Source of the DNA: Sanderia malayensis
Taxonomy: Eukaryota > Cnidaria > Scyphozoa > Semaeostomeae > Pelagiidae
DNA: 64,000 bases
Reading direction: 5' to 3'
Assembly: GCA_013076295.1 (NCBI GenBank)
Contig: RQOL01000828.1
Coordinates: 2,604,001-2,668,000, forward strand
In this document: positions 34,393 to 46,274 of the stretch, one piece after another
How positions within the stretch are numbered: position 1 is the first letter of the stretch
How the letters are laid out: every line of letters begins with the position of its first letter
Made by a program: the position numbers and the translations under genes
The notes under the pieces: model-generated
The model's input: the letters and a program-made list of their open reading frames with translations, nothing else
Told to the model about the DNA's origin: nothing
Databases searched by the model: none

Positions 34393-35428
34393 ACAACTGC
34401 CCAACATATGGCCATGAAATTGTATTGAGAAGACAAGTATAAATTATAATATCAAATTTAAATGATTTCAGCAAGAATTGTACACGTATAGCGATTTTGT
34501 CATTAGAATTGAAATAACGTATTTATTGGTGGTTTTTATTGTCAAATTTCTTCTCCATCTTTGGAAAATTACTTTTGTCAGCCGATTGTTTTCGTGAGAG
34601 TACCACAGCGTGCAATTTTGGTGCATGTTTTAGTTTTTCAGCCCAAACAGTCACGTGCTAATCACGTGCATTAGCTCTTTTTTCTTCACCGTCTGCCTTC
34701 TTCTCTCTCTTTTCCCGATTTGCTTTGCTTCGTGTTAAAGGCCGGTCTTTTCTTGCTTGAAAACCTGAAGAATTGCTTCGGCGCAAGTCAAAAGTCAGGA
34801 TGGTTTATTTATTGAAGCAGCTTAACGTAAGTAAAGTTTTAGAGTTTTTTATTCATGAGGCATTAGAAACATGTACCTATCTATATATCTTGGCCTATCT
34901 TTTCATGTTGTCGTCTTTTGTCTTCGCCTCGCCGTTGAAAGCGTGAATCATTTTTTACTTGATCTCATTTCCTCCGGCTTTTTGATGCTATATGTAGTGC
35001 GAAAATGGTATGAAAAGATGTAAATGCGACAATAGATGTTATACCTGTTAATTTAAGTAAACCTTACATTTTTGACTAAGCGCATTCTGATAATCACTTG
35101 GAAGGATATTGAGCCAATCCTGCTAATATTTTGTTTTTGCCAATGTTGAGGCCGTAGCTCCATCCTTTTGTTTGAGGACTTGAGAGGCTAAATATACTGA
35201 CAATTATTTTTTGAAGTTTATAGGGCCTCAGATCCAGTTCACAGTTAGCTTTAAAAGGGATTATTTTTTTGAATAATAAATTACCTACATTTTTGAACCA
35301 TAAATGCACACATCATTTTGGCCATTTTGTATCTGATTTCACAGTATGCATTCTATTATTATTTAGATTATATTATTTCATAACATGTAAAGCAATGCTA
35401 ACAGTTCTCATTATATTTCCTGATGCTT
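34393..35428. other. 3' part of duplication unit 2 and convergent spacer
   Basis: To about 35085 it matches the flank of ShKT copy A; after that it is unique sequence up to the stop codon of protease gene P1 on the other strand. No gene recognised. Confidence 0.55.
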
Positions 35429-37301
35429 TTAATTGTTTGCCATGGTTTGGTCAAGCCAATTCTTGAACACAGCAACTCTTGCAAAAACACTGTAGCCTTT
35501 TGTTGCATCACAACTGCCACTTCCCCAACTCACTGCACCATGCAATACCCATGCACCATTAGTGCCAGTCTGACAAACAAATGGACCACCACTATCTCCA
35601 TGACAGCCACTAACACGAGTTGTTCCACCGTGACCAGCACATACCATCTGGTCTGTTATTCGAATGCCAAGGTTTCTTGTGTTCATATTTGTGCATGTTT
35701 GTTTTGATACAACTGGCATCTTTCCTTGTTGCAAAGTGTGATGCATATTTCCTGGGTGCTTAATCTTTCCCCAACCTGACAAAATAAGAAACATTTTTCC
35801 ATTTTAGAGTACCCCATTTTAAAACTTCCAGCGATGCCAACCCCACCAAATGAGACAAAATCGTACCAGTTATGTAGCATTGTGTGCCAACTGGGACATT
35901 TTGTCCTTGGTCTGGAAGACAGACTGGTTTGACATATTTGCCAAATTGAATTGGAGTTTTCAATTTCATGAGAGCAATGTCATTGTTGAGCAATCTTCGA
36001 GAATATGATGGATGGCGTATAATTTTCTCGACTTGAATATCTTGATGCTGTCCATCGGTTGTGGTTGAAGTTATATGTTCTCCAACTCTGTCAAAATGGA
36101 ATAATTCGATAATTCAATCTTTACAATATTAGACTTCAAGAAGTACTTGTTGTATTCACCATATTCTCCCTACCTGACTCTGAAGTATCTAACATAACGT
36201 TCATATCCAGATACACAGTGTGCAGCAGTTACAATCCAGTTTGGAGCAACAATAGATCCACCACACATTGGGCTTCCAAAGAATATCATAAGTATCTGCC
36301 ATGGCCATGACCCTTTTGTCGCATTAATTCCAGCTATCACTCTGCTTTGCTGAACTTCTGGCTGACCACAGATTGCTTTAAGCAAAAATTTTGGTTAAGC
36401 AATGTGAGCTCTGTCATTCAGGTTTTGTTTATTTATAGTTCAGACGTCATTTAATGAAAGATGATAAATTGGTTAATTTATTTTTCTTATCTTACCAGGT
36501 ACTGGTGGTTTAGCTGTTCCTGGTTTTGTTGTTATTGGTTGTTGTGTTGTTGTAGCATCTTGAATATGGTAAAAAATGCTTAATTTGAATCTTGTGCTAC
36601 ATTTGCCTCTATAGGGACAAGTTGGATCAGGTGGATCATTTCTCAATCCCAGTTGACATGTTGTTGTGCTCATTAAAATAGCTTGACTAGCTCGTATGAA
36701 GAGTTGTTAAAAGCTAAATGTTATTTGTATTATGAAGCAATTTATATGACCAGATTTAAATGTTGCTTTACTGGAGATTGGTTATTATCTGAATACATGA
36801 TTGTGATTTTACGACAATTACCTCCACAATAGCCACAGGAAAAGGGGCAATATATCTTCATTATTTTTTTGTATCTCTCAGCAGTACAATATCCTTTTTG
36901 TTTCCATCGAGGGCAACCATGAGAACGATCACGACAAGCTAAAATATTAGTGCATTATGTCATTTCATATATGTTAAACTGATAACTTGCATTCATAATT
37001 TAGATTTAGATAATGTCTGGCACAAAGGCCAAATTTTTTCTTGAGATATTTTTGTTTTGACCCTACTTGGTATTAATCTGAAAAATTTTCGTTCTTCCAG
37101 ATGAAGAGCAAGAAATTGCAAGTCATATAGCTACTGAAGAAGACCATAGAAGGAAGATCAAAACTATTAATTGGTAAGAATTGCTTACTATTACCATTAA
37201 GATGTGTGAAGTTTAAATAATGTAACTTTGAACATACCTTCCACATTTGCTACAATGCCAAAGGCACAAATGCTTAAAATAAAAAACCCCACACCATTCA
37301 T
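35429..37301 (-). CDS. P1: secreted ShKT-chymotrypsin-like serine protease
   Basis: Exons in transcript order: 37301-37238 (signal peptide, FFILSICAFGIVANVEG), 36938-36822 (one ShKT domain), 36558-36496 (Thr/Pro stalk, ATTTQQPITTKPGTAKPP), 36375-36174, 36087-35867, 35775-35429 (S1 protease); 337 aa, all joins in phase. The zymogen site is SR/VIAG. Triad: His in TAAHC, Asp in NNDIALM, Ser in HGDSGGP. By alignment residue 189 is Ser and 216 is Gly, as in chymotrypsin; the C-terminus NWLDQTMANN also resembles chymotrypsin. Its 5' half matches P2/P3, but its first S1 exon and following intron match P7 on the other strand. Confidence 0.9.
37101..37173 (+). other. Antisense exon-like block in intron 1 of P1
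   Basis: A 73-nt open segment with a good acceptor (TTCGTTCTTCCAG) and donor (ATTG/GTAAGA) on the strand opposite to P1. It reads DEEQEIASHIATEEDH in the open frame. A 73-nt homologue with the same splice-site positions lies antisense in intron 1 of P4 (50093-50165) but contains stops. It could be an exon relic of an unknown gene carried in the ancestral intron. Confidence 0.45.
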
Positions 37302-37357
37302 AATGTTGTTTTGCTCTGTGAATGACTACAAGTGATTTACTAAAAATTATTTCCCTG

Positions 37358-37364
37358 ATTTATA
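37358..37364 (-). promoter_or_regulatory. TATA box of P1
   Basis: TATAAAT on the minus strand, 57 bp upstream of the P1 ATG, within the block CTCTATAAATCAGGGAAATA shared with P2 and P3. Confidence 0.7.
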
Positions 37365-38605
37365 GAGCAGTAAGTCTTGAAATATCAAACGTTTAACAAA
37401 TACACCTACATTGTCAGTTTGCTTGGAATTGCAAAAAAACGACAAATTTATTTTACTGTGCAAATTGTAACCAAGCATAACTGCATTTATTGCTCTAAAA
37501 TTCCTTATTTGGCTCACAGCTGTGTACTTGGATCAACTAAATTTACAATTTTGTGTACCAAGTAACTCTGACTGAAACAATATTATGAACATTGCGAGTT
37601 ATAAGTTACACATTTTTATTCATTTGAAAATAAACCCCTTTTCATACAAAACGTCTAATTGTTTGAACATCTTTGTTTAATGTTTACACTTGCAAGGGAA
37701 TAGTTTACATCAGCATAATGGAGTGAAATTGATCTCGTCTCGTTTAGAATGAAATGAAGCCTCGGTTAGTAAATTTCGCGAGTGGTAAACTGTTGGTCCG
37801 TAATATCGTATGGCATACCAGGGGCCAATGGGTCCTTATCATTGCTCAAGGCGCAACAATTACAGGGTGCAATTTACCAGTCCCTCCTTTTACCCTTTTA
37901 CCCTGAGCCTAACAATTTCAATTCTAATTCTTCAGTTTTTATAAGTCTGTTAAGTTGTTGCAAGTGTACCGCGAGGGAATTCGCACGTCCAATCGGAATC
38001 AGCAAACGTAGATGAATTTTGTTTCTAAAGCAATTTGGGTCGCAAGGTTGACCCTCCTATTTAATGCGATAACATCGATCTTTTTGTATGAAAACAGTTT
38101 TAATTCATTTTAAAACCTTCGTTTTATATTTTATTTTATTTCAGGATTAACTCAATATAGAAGAGTGGTATGAGGTATTATGATATAATGGAATATAATA
38201 TGGCATATGGTGTGACAGTATAATGGCATTATGATATCCACTTACTCTACTTTTATGTCTGAAATTTTGCTGCTATGCTGTTATAAAGAAGAGGTCAGAC
38301 GATGGACAACTAAAAGCATTGTTTGAACATTTTTCTTTCTTTTTTCACACTGTAGAATTTTGTTTAATATAAAAACTTGGGCCTTGTGTTTTTCTTTTTT
38401 GGGTGAGATATAGGTGTAGGATAAATTAAGGCGAATAAAGAGGAGTAATATATTGTAATAAATTAAACTTTAGGATATTAATAAGGCAAACTTCTTCTAA
38501 CCACAGGATAATGATTACGTAGCATAGAATAATATTATTTATTAGGCTAGTATAGGGACTGGTTGGGGGTAGCAGAGGGTGGTGAAACAGGGAGGGCAGG
38601 GGAGG

Positions 38606-38681
38606 TACGGCAGTTATAGGAGAACCTAAACTCCTATAGCTGTCGTATCTAATGGCCGTGGGGTACCCAGACCCCACGGTC
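38606..38681. repeat. Two consecutive stem-loops
   Basis: Stem 1: TACGGCAGTTATAGGAG pairs with CTCCTATAGCTGTCGTA (two mismatches, 8-nt loop). Stem 2: GCCGTGGGGT pairs with ACCCCACGGT around ACCCAG. The GC-rich island in AT-rich DNA suggests the end of a mobile element, unidentified. Confidence 0.5.
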
Positions 38682-39576
38682 GCTGGCTCTTCCCGGACGC
38701 TCTTATCCGTAAAAGGTGGGAGGAAGTAAAGAAAATCTAATAATACTCGACCATGTCCGCCATGCCAAGCCCTGTCCTGTGGAGTGCTGTTGGCTACCTT
38801 GCTTTGTCATACGGACTCATGTGCCCACCGTTCCCTATCTGATTCAACCAAGTTGACATATCCTTGATTGACACCTCTATTCCCAAGTTGTGAGAAAATG
38901 ATGCATCTTATGTAATGCTACTCAATCACAATGCATCATTGCCACAATTCATATCCAAGCTCAATCTTCCGAAATAATACTTAATAAAATACATGGCTTT
39001 GACGCATGTTACAGATCAACAAAACCTTGGAGTATAATTCTTGAAGTTTGAAAATGCAATCTGTTCACATAAAAGCCAAACGTTCCTAAAGAAATAGCGC
39101 CAATTTTTCATGAAAGAAAAATGAAGCGAATTATTCGAGAGAGTATTAAGCACTGCCCCCCGAAGGCCATAGCGTCACTGCATTTACTGCACCCCCCAGG
39201 CCGTATCCATCATTATTTGATCAGACGAATGGCTGAACATCACAATACAAAAGCGAGGACCGTTAGATTTTTAGCCCTGTTTATGAGAAAGAATCCACGG
39301 TAAATCAAATTAAGACCTTTGTGCAACCAAAAAACCAAAAAAAATCTTCATAGTCAAATATAATACTGACGCTAATACTTCTAATCTATAACTAACATTT
39401 CACAGTATTAAAGGATATCATCATTATATAGTCGTGCTCCTATAAATAAACTGCAACTTATTACTTTGTTTTAAACATAAAATCCACGAGATTTTGTCTA
39501 TCTGGAGGCATAAACTTAGATTTGGTGCACCTTCTTTGAATATCTCTGTGGGACCAAACATTTATCTAGATCTGCC

Positions 39577-39632
39577 CCTACCTGACTCTGAAGTAACTAG
39601 CATAACGTTCATATCCAGATACACAGTGTACA
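39577..39632 (-). pseudogene. Relic of an S1 protease exon end
   Basis: On the minus strand it reads HCVSGYERYASYFRVR followed by the donor AG/GTAGGG, as at the end of the first protease exon of P7 (62971). The remainder of the exon is absent; the sequence degenerates into ACACAGTGTACACAGTGT. A leftover of a lost or rearranged copy. Confidence 0.8.
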
Positions 39633-41306
39633 CAGTGTATATCTATCTAGATACTAGGTAAATAGGTAAATAATGTTGGGCATCATATGAGAATATATGT
39701 TACTAATAATATTCACAAGGAAAAATTGATACTTTCTGCTACCTCCATGGCTTCACCGTCTGGAAGCCTAAACTAACATCCAAACTTACTTCGTAAGCAT
39801 TTTTAATAAAACTGTGGAAATAAACTGTGCATCATAGTGGTGTACTACACAAGAATGCTTCACAAAATAAAAAAATAATCTAAAAAAAATTGCACTCTAG
39901 TAAAGATTAGTCTAGTCTAGTAAAGTCAGGTAAAAAGATAAACAGTCGTATTCTAGAAAGTGAAAAGCTGTCTCAATCGCGTACTAGATGCTAATATTGA
40001 CCTTGTACTTGTAATGAACTTTTATAAAAAGCACTGCAAATAACTCATAAACTGCTTGCAAATTTCTCGACTATTAAACTTCACATATAAAAAATATCAA
40101 GATAAAATGAAGGAAAAAGCCCTCTATTTCCAATACTTTATCCTTCTACATGAAATCTATCGAGCTATACTGACGAACAGATAACAAATAAATGTATATA
40201 AAACTGGCTATATAGAACTAAAAATGCACAAAGAAACTAATTTGAATCCGTGGATTAAAACCTATTTGGGTAGCCAGGGTCAGGGTTGTGGGTACAAGCT
40301 TTTGCGTAAATGACGTCAGAGCAGACCGATATCAAATTCAGCGACCCAGGCTTCAACTACGATGACGCGTACAATGCTCAATACTTCTCCTAGTTTTGGA
40401 TGCGAACATAAAGACATTGTCTTCCTTCTCGAGAAATACTCCGCGAAGATGAAAAAAAGTAAACAGCGTCAAGCCTTTTAGCCCGTTCCTTAAATGGTTT
40501 AGAGCTTGCATACTGATGTGGCATGAAAACATTGTGAAAGAGTAGCATTAATATGATCATTTTCTCACCTTGAGAATAGATAATGCAATACAAGTATATG
40601 CCAATAAGGATGAATCAGGAACAGTGAGCCATGAAGACCATATGACGCAGCAAGGTAGTCCAACAGCAACTCCACAGGATCAGGGCTTGGCATGGCGGAC
40701 AAGGCCGAGTGCTTACAGTCACGAAATCTACAAAAGAATTATACAAATATTAGTATCTAAAAAGTAAAATATGCAGTTCCTCTACTTATAATAATAAGTT
40801 TCTGTTCTTTCTTGATATTCCACCAGCTTCTAGTAATCTTCATTCTTCATCTCCCAGTAATTAAACTGAAATAAAGTAGAAAAATGAATCAGTTACATAA
40901 ATTTTCAGGCCGGAGCTTCATTCTAAACGAGACGAGATCAATTTCACTCCATTATGCTGATGTAAACTATTCCCTTGCAAGTGTAAACATTAAACAAAGA
41001 TGTTTAAACCATTAGCCGTTTTGTATGAAAAAGGGTTTATTTTCAAATGAATAAAAATTTGTAACTTGTAACTCGCAATGTTCATTATATTGTTTCAGTC
41101 ACAGTTACTTGGTACACAAAATTGTAAATTTAGTTGATCCAAGTACACAGCTGTGAAGCAAATAAGGAATTTTAGAGCAATAAATGCAGTTATGCTTGGT
41201 TACAATTTGCACAGTAAAATAAATTTGTCGTTTTTTTTGCAATTCCCAGCAAACTGATAATGTAGGTGTATTTGTTAAACGCTTGATATTTCAAGACTTA
41301 CTGCTC

Positions 41307-41313
41307 TATAAAT
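41307..41313 (+). promoter_or_regulatory. TATA box of P2
   Basis: TATAAAT 57 bp upstream of the ATG in the conserved block shared with P1 and P3. Confidence 0.7.
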
Positions 41314-41369
41314 CAGGGAAATAATTTTTAGTAAATCATTTGTAGTCATTCACAGAGCAAAACAACATT

Positions 41370-44300
41370 ATGGATGGTCTGGGGTTTTTCATTTTAAGCA
41401 TTTGTGCCTTTGGCATTGCAGCAAACGTGGAAGGTATGTTCAAAGCTATATTATTTAAACTTCATACATCTTAATGGTAATAGTAGGCAATTCTTACCGA
41501 ATTTGATCGTTGATAAGAGAATATATTCGGTTGGATATTTGTACTTTAGAATAATCTCACATCAACAAATATATGATCAACTTGGTCTTCATCCAACTGC
41601 ATGCTACAAAACAAAATAAAAACGTTTATAAAAACGTTGCAAATGAAGAAATGAACAGTTTCTTTTCTCTTCCTTTCCTGGCAAGAATTTGACAGGACCC
41701 TTATGATAAAAGAATTATCATAATATTGCCAGGTTATTGTAGCTAAATAACAACTTTTGTCGTAAAATAATTCTTGGCAAACTATGCAGCTTTTTTATAA
41801 TAAAGTTAGTTTAATTAATAGGAATAACAATTTATTAAAACTATGCATGCTTTGATAATTTAGCCTGCCGTGATGTACAAAAGCAGTCTGTGTGCACTCA
41901 ATGGAAAAATGCAGGATATTGTACAGACGATAGATACAAGAAATTGATGAAGATAAACTGCCGTCTTACATGTGGACAATGTGGAGGTAATGCAAACTAT
42001 AGCTCAGTGAAATTTCAACATTATGATTTGACTTAAAACCAGTTCGATTAAAATCATAAGTACTTACTGATAACAGTAGATGTCCTGAACGATGTTTACT
42101 CTATAGCAGCATATTGCACCTCATGTTAACAGACCAATAATTGGCTGAACCCTCGTCCAATCAAATGCTGCAAAATAAAATGAAAACGTATCATGAAATG
42201 CTCGTCAAACATTCAAAATAAAATAAGCCCAGCGACAGCCTTCGTAGCACCAACCGCGTAGCACAATTCATACTGCATATTTAAATTTGCATTTAAACAA
42301 TGTTTGAAGTAACAGAACTAATGCTATGGTTTGACTCAGCACCTGGTAAAGCTCCATTACAGTTAATTTATTACTTATAAACCAATATTAAACTAACTCA
42401 ACCTTTAAAAAGTTTACTTGTTACCTACATAAAATGATTTTGAGCCTATATATTCTATTCCAGTGCAGGCAGTTTTTTTTATAATAAAGTTAGCTCATTC
42501 AATAGAAATATAAATTGATTACAACTAGGCATGCTTTGATATTTTAGTTTGCAGTGATGTACAACCCCAGGCTGCGTGTATTCAATGGAAAAAGCAAGGA
42601 CTTTGTACAATGGATCAATACAAGGATTGGATGAAGAGAAACTGCGAACTTACATGTGGACATTGTGGAGGTAATGAAAATGATAGCTCGGGGGAAATTT
42701 CAACATTATGATTTGACTTCAAACAAGTACTTTAAAACTGAGACTAAATTAAATCAATGAGGATACATATTGGATGAAGTCTAACTCTCGAGCATCATCG
42801 TGGAGCCACTGAAATCCAAATGTTTTGTTAGCCCGAAAGTTGCGCTCCCACTTCCGAGACTAGCTTGTACGACAACAAGCTAGTCTCTCACCCCAACATA
42901 TTGACCAGGTAATGTGGCTGGTTCCGGATTCAAACCCGCGACTTTCGGCCTGCCACACAGACGCTTTTACAAGGCTAACAAGTCACGCTTATAAATGGTG
43001 TCCGAAGTTCTGGTCTTTAGAAATTGCGAAGATATGACCATAGAGATAGGCTATAAGGCTACTCTATAGCATCAGTTTGCATGTAAAGTATAACACCATT
43101 GGTGTGTTAGCTGGAAAATTCAAGAATGATACGCCTCTACGCCTGTTTTTTCTTTGCAGAATGCACGGATGACCACGCAAGTTGTACATATTGGCAACAG
43201 AAAGGCCTCTGCAGCTGTATGCGACAATATTGCAGACGATCATGTCAAGTGTGCAGTGGTATGTTAAGCATATACGCAGCAAGCATGCAACATCACTGCT
43301 CTATTCATAATTATACATGATACTAAAGATACTAAATACAATAAGGATTAAGCCCTTGTGGTAGGAAAATAGGCAGTGGAAATTGTGAATAGAAATGCCT
43401 TAGACAATTAAAACATGAATGGTAATTAGTGTAATTAGAATCACAATTTGTTACATAAAATCTAACTTACCATTTTCAAGATGCTACAACAAGACCACAA
43501 CCAGTGACAACCAATCCACAACCAGTGACACCTGTACCTGGTAAGATAAGGAGAATTAATTAATTAATCTATCGTCTTTTAATGCATGATACTCCTAAAC
43601 TATGAAGAAACAAAACTGAACGGCAAAGATTACATTGTTTCCAATTGTTGTGTTCAAAGGAAGCTGTGGTAAGCCAGAAGTTCAACAAAGCAGAGTGATA
43701 TCTGGCATAGATGCAGCTAAGGGCTCATGGCCATGGCAGATACTTATGTTATTCAATGGGAGAACAATGTGTGGAGGATCTATTGTTGCTCCAAATTGGA
43801 TTGTAACTGCAGCACACTGTGTATCTGGAAGAGAGAGACAGGCCAGTTATTTCACGGTCAGGTAGGGACATTGTCGCTTTTATAATATGCGTTTAAATTA
43901 GTCTAATAATCAGCGGATGATATAAATTATTCAATTTTCAGAGCTGGAGAGCATATAACTTCAACAACATCTGACGGACAGCATCAAGATATTCAAGTTG
44001 AGAAAATTATCAGCCATCCTTCATATTCTGGAAGGACAATTAACAATGACATTGCTCTGATGAAATTGAAAACCCCAATTCGATTTGACAAATATGTGAA
44101 ACCAGTCTGTCTTCCGAATCAAGGACAACATGTCCCAGTTGGCACACAATGTTACATAACTGGTACGCTTTTGTCTCATTTGGTTTTTCGTATCGCCGAA
44201 AATTTGATGACGTACTATAAATTTTAAAAATGTTTCTTATTGTGTCAGGTTGGGGAAAGATTAAACACCCAGGAAATATGCATCACACTTTGCAACAAGG

Positions 44301-44595
44301 AAAGATGCCAGTTGTTTCAAAACAGACATGTGCAACTATGAATACAAAAAATTTTCGCATTGCAATAACAGACCAGATGGTGTGTGCTGGTCACGGTGGA
44401 ACAACTCGTGTTAGTGGCTGTCATGGAGACAGTGGTGGTCCATTTGTCTGTAAGACTGGCACAAATGGTGCATGGGTATTACATGGTGCAGTGAGTTGGG
44501 GAAGTGGCAGATGTGATGCAACTCAAGGATACACTGTCTTTGCAAGAGTTGCTGCATTCAAGAATTGGCTCGACCAAACAATGGCAAATAACTAA
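41370..44595 (+). CDS. P2: secreted protease with three ShKT domains and S1 domain
   Basis: Exons: 41370-41433 (signal peptide), 41864-41986, 42548-42670 and 43160-43258 (three ShKT domains; the third is a shorter, distinct type with CSCMRQYCRRSCQVC), 43481-43540 (stalk, ATTRPQPVTTNPQPV), 43660-43861, 43942-44162, 44249-44595 (S1 domain). Every exon border up to the first S1 exon is phase 1; 412 aa. Activation site SR/VISG; triad His, Asp, Ser present (TAAHC, NNDIALM, GDSGGP). The S1 pocket is chymotrypsin-like (Ser189) with Thr at the position aligned to 226 (GYTVF). ShKT modules probably dock the enzyme to a partner or matrix; this is inference. Confidence 0.9.
42856..42887. repeat. Perfect 13-bp hairpin and SINE-like segment in P2 intron
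   Basis: GAGACTAGCTTGT and its reverse complement around a 6-nt loop. About 40 bp downstream (42929-42950) is GGATTCAAACCCGCGACTTT, similar to a tRNA-derived B box. Probably a SINE or MITE fragment in intron 3 of P2, which also makes that intron longer than its equivalents. Confidence 0.5.
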
Positions 44596-46274
44596 AAACA
44601 TTTAAATTTGACGCATTAAAAGTTATTTAATGTCATATTTTATTCAATAGAATTAATGTTTGATATGAATCATATTTGAGAATGAAAAACAGCGTGCATT
44701 CCTAACTCTGAAGTCTAGCCGACTCAGGTTAACCAATCAGACACACACATACAAATATATGTCGCAAGACATGGTATTTTACACTTGCCAAGACAACCAG
44801 TGTCTCTTGTGCGGTAGAACTCATTACGTCATGGGGTAGTGTCGTGAGGTGTTTCTGTGAAAAATTCCACCCCAGAGCTGGGGACGGTAGTCAGAAGTTC
44901 GGTAGGCGATGTCTCGCTTGCGATGGTGCTGATAACGCTAAGGTTTGACGCAATAAAGACAACGAACTTTTTGTCTTGCGGTACGGCTGACACGAAGGCC
45001 GCCACTGTACCACTTGTCTTCAGACTCTCTGAATCTTCTCTAACTTAAAACTTCTCATTTTACTCTACTCCTTTACTCTATTTATGTTCACAATAATAAT
45101 CAAAACAAGCGTGGTGACATGGTGCTCCATTCTTGTGCACCTGGGACCCTAGTGTGGATTGGCACGCGCCTTCACACTTTCAAGCGGGTGCACCAGCCAA
45201 CCACGCTCATACTTAACAATACTGCAAACAAATAGGTGTTAAATGCAAGATAACAATTGTAATTACAACGACCCACACAACAGTAGCAAATGGTTGAAGC
45301 AGCCAGTGGTGTAGAGCTAGATTAATAACTAGGTGGGGGGGCAATAGAAACCAATGTGGAACAAAAGAAACCCATAGAAACCATCAATATGAACCCTTGT
45401 CGGATTCTTCAAAATAACTAAGGGGCCTAAAGCCCCCAAAATCCAAAAGGAAGTTGCACCCCCTTGAAGCCCCCAGTTCTACAACAGTGGGTAATATGCT
45501 ACTGCTTATGCCAAGTTATAGCGTCAAAACATGAAAAATCAAAGGCTGTGGAAAACTCGACGATGACAATAAAGAAAAGGCAAGAACGCCCTCTTACCTT
45601 TTCTCATCGAATTTCGACAAATAACGAGATCGATTCAAGGGACAACTAGAAGGAACACATGTCTGTAGGCCGCCATGGAGTTGCCATTAGGGTGCGGGTT
45701 CGAGCCCCACACCATTAGCCTGGTCAGCCTGTTGGGGCAAGAGTTCTTCTCTGTCAAGATTCCGTAGCGCACATGCATTAGTGAATCAGTAATAAAAATT
45801 GTCTAGCCAAGGCTCAATTTCAAACTGAACGAAACAAGATCGTTGTCACTTCATTATCCTAATAAATGCACACCTTTCTCTTGCAAGTGTCAACAATAAA
45901 AAAAGATGTCCAAACCATTAGACGTTTTGTATGAAAAGAGGTTTATTCTCAAATGAATGAAAATTTGTAACTTGTAACTCGCATTTGTTATTATATTGTT
46001 TCAGTTGCCGTTACATTGCACACATGATTGCAAATTTATCTTATCTAAGTACACAACTGTGATGCAAAGAAGCAGTTTTAGAACAATAGATGCAGCTATG
46101 CTTGGTTACAATTTGCACAGTAAAATAAATTTGTCATTTTTTTGCAATTCCCAGCAAACTGATAATGTAGGTGTATTTGTTAAAGGTTTAATACCTCAAG
46201 GCGCACTGCTCTATAAATCAGGGAAATAATTTTCAGTAAATCACTTATAGTCATTCACAGAGCAAAACAACATT
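44596..46274. other. Spacer between P2 and P3
   Basis: 3' flank of P2, then mobile-element-like sequence. At 45109-45212 AGCGTGGTGACATGGTGC is mirrored by GCACCAGCCAACCACGCT, an imperfect inverted repeat. At about 45688-45705 GGGTTCGAGCCCCACA is a good tRNA B-box match (SINE-like). From about 45790 the sequence is the conserved upstream region shared with P1, P2 and P4. Confidence 0.5.
46212..46218 (+). promoter_or_regulatory. TATA box of P3
   Basis: TATAAAT 57 bp upstream of the ATG, same spacing as in P1 and P2. Confidence 0.7.

Larger units (their letters stand above)
28500..35085 (+). repeat. Tandem segmental duplication, two units of about 3 kb
   Basis: Unit 1 runs from about 28500 to 31390 and unit 2 from about 31740 to 35085. 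Each holds ciliary exons 6-7, a spacer, a double-ShKT gene and a 3' flank ending in a GAAGAATTGCTT(T/C)GGC segment. Unit 2 is longer mainly because of the 592-bp MITE in intron 2 of ShKT copy B. Edges are by eye. Confidence 0.85.
37746..40920. other. Loop between P1 and P2: non-coding, repeat remnants
   Basis: No supportable gene. It contains two consecutive hairpins (38606-38647 and 38654-38681), a relic of an S1 protease exon (39577-39632) and AT-rich unique sequence. The open frame at 39121-39303 has no recognisable domain. Confidence 0.55.
37238..41433. repeat. Palindromic 5' regions of P1 and P2
   Basis: 37190-37745 is the inverted copy of about 40925-41480. It covers the upstream region, TATA box, signal-peptide exon and start of intron 1, with only scattered differences, including GATCTCGTCTCGTTTAGAAT (plus strand) versus its complement at 40925. 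The loop is about 3.2 kb. Confidence 0.85.

Noticed and set aside
35500..35707. Plus-strand open frame over the last P1 exon (same in 63436-63720 minus)
   Set aside because: Antisense shadow of the conserved S1 exon, repeated in each paralogue for that reason.
36559..36673. N-terminal extension (Cys-containing) before the P1 stalk exon as another ShKT domain
   Set aside because: A good acceptor precedes the stalk exon at the same place as in P2-P4, and the Cys spacing does not fit ShKT.
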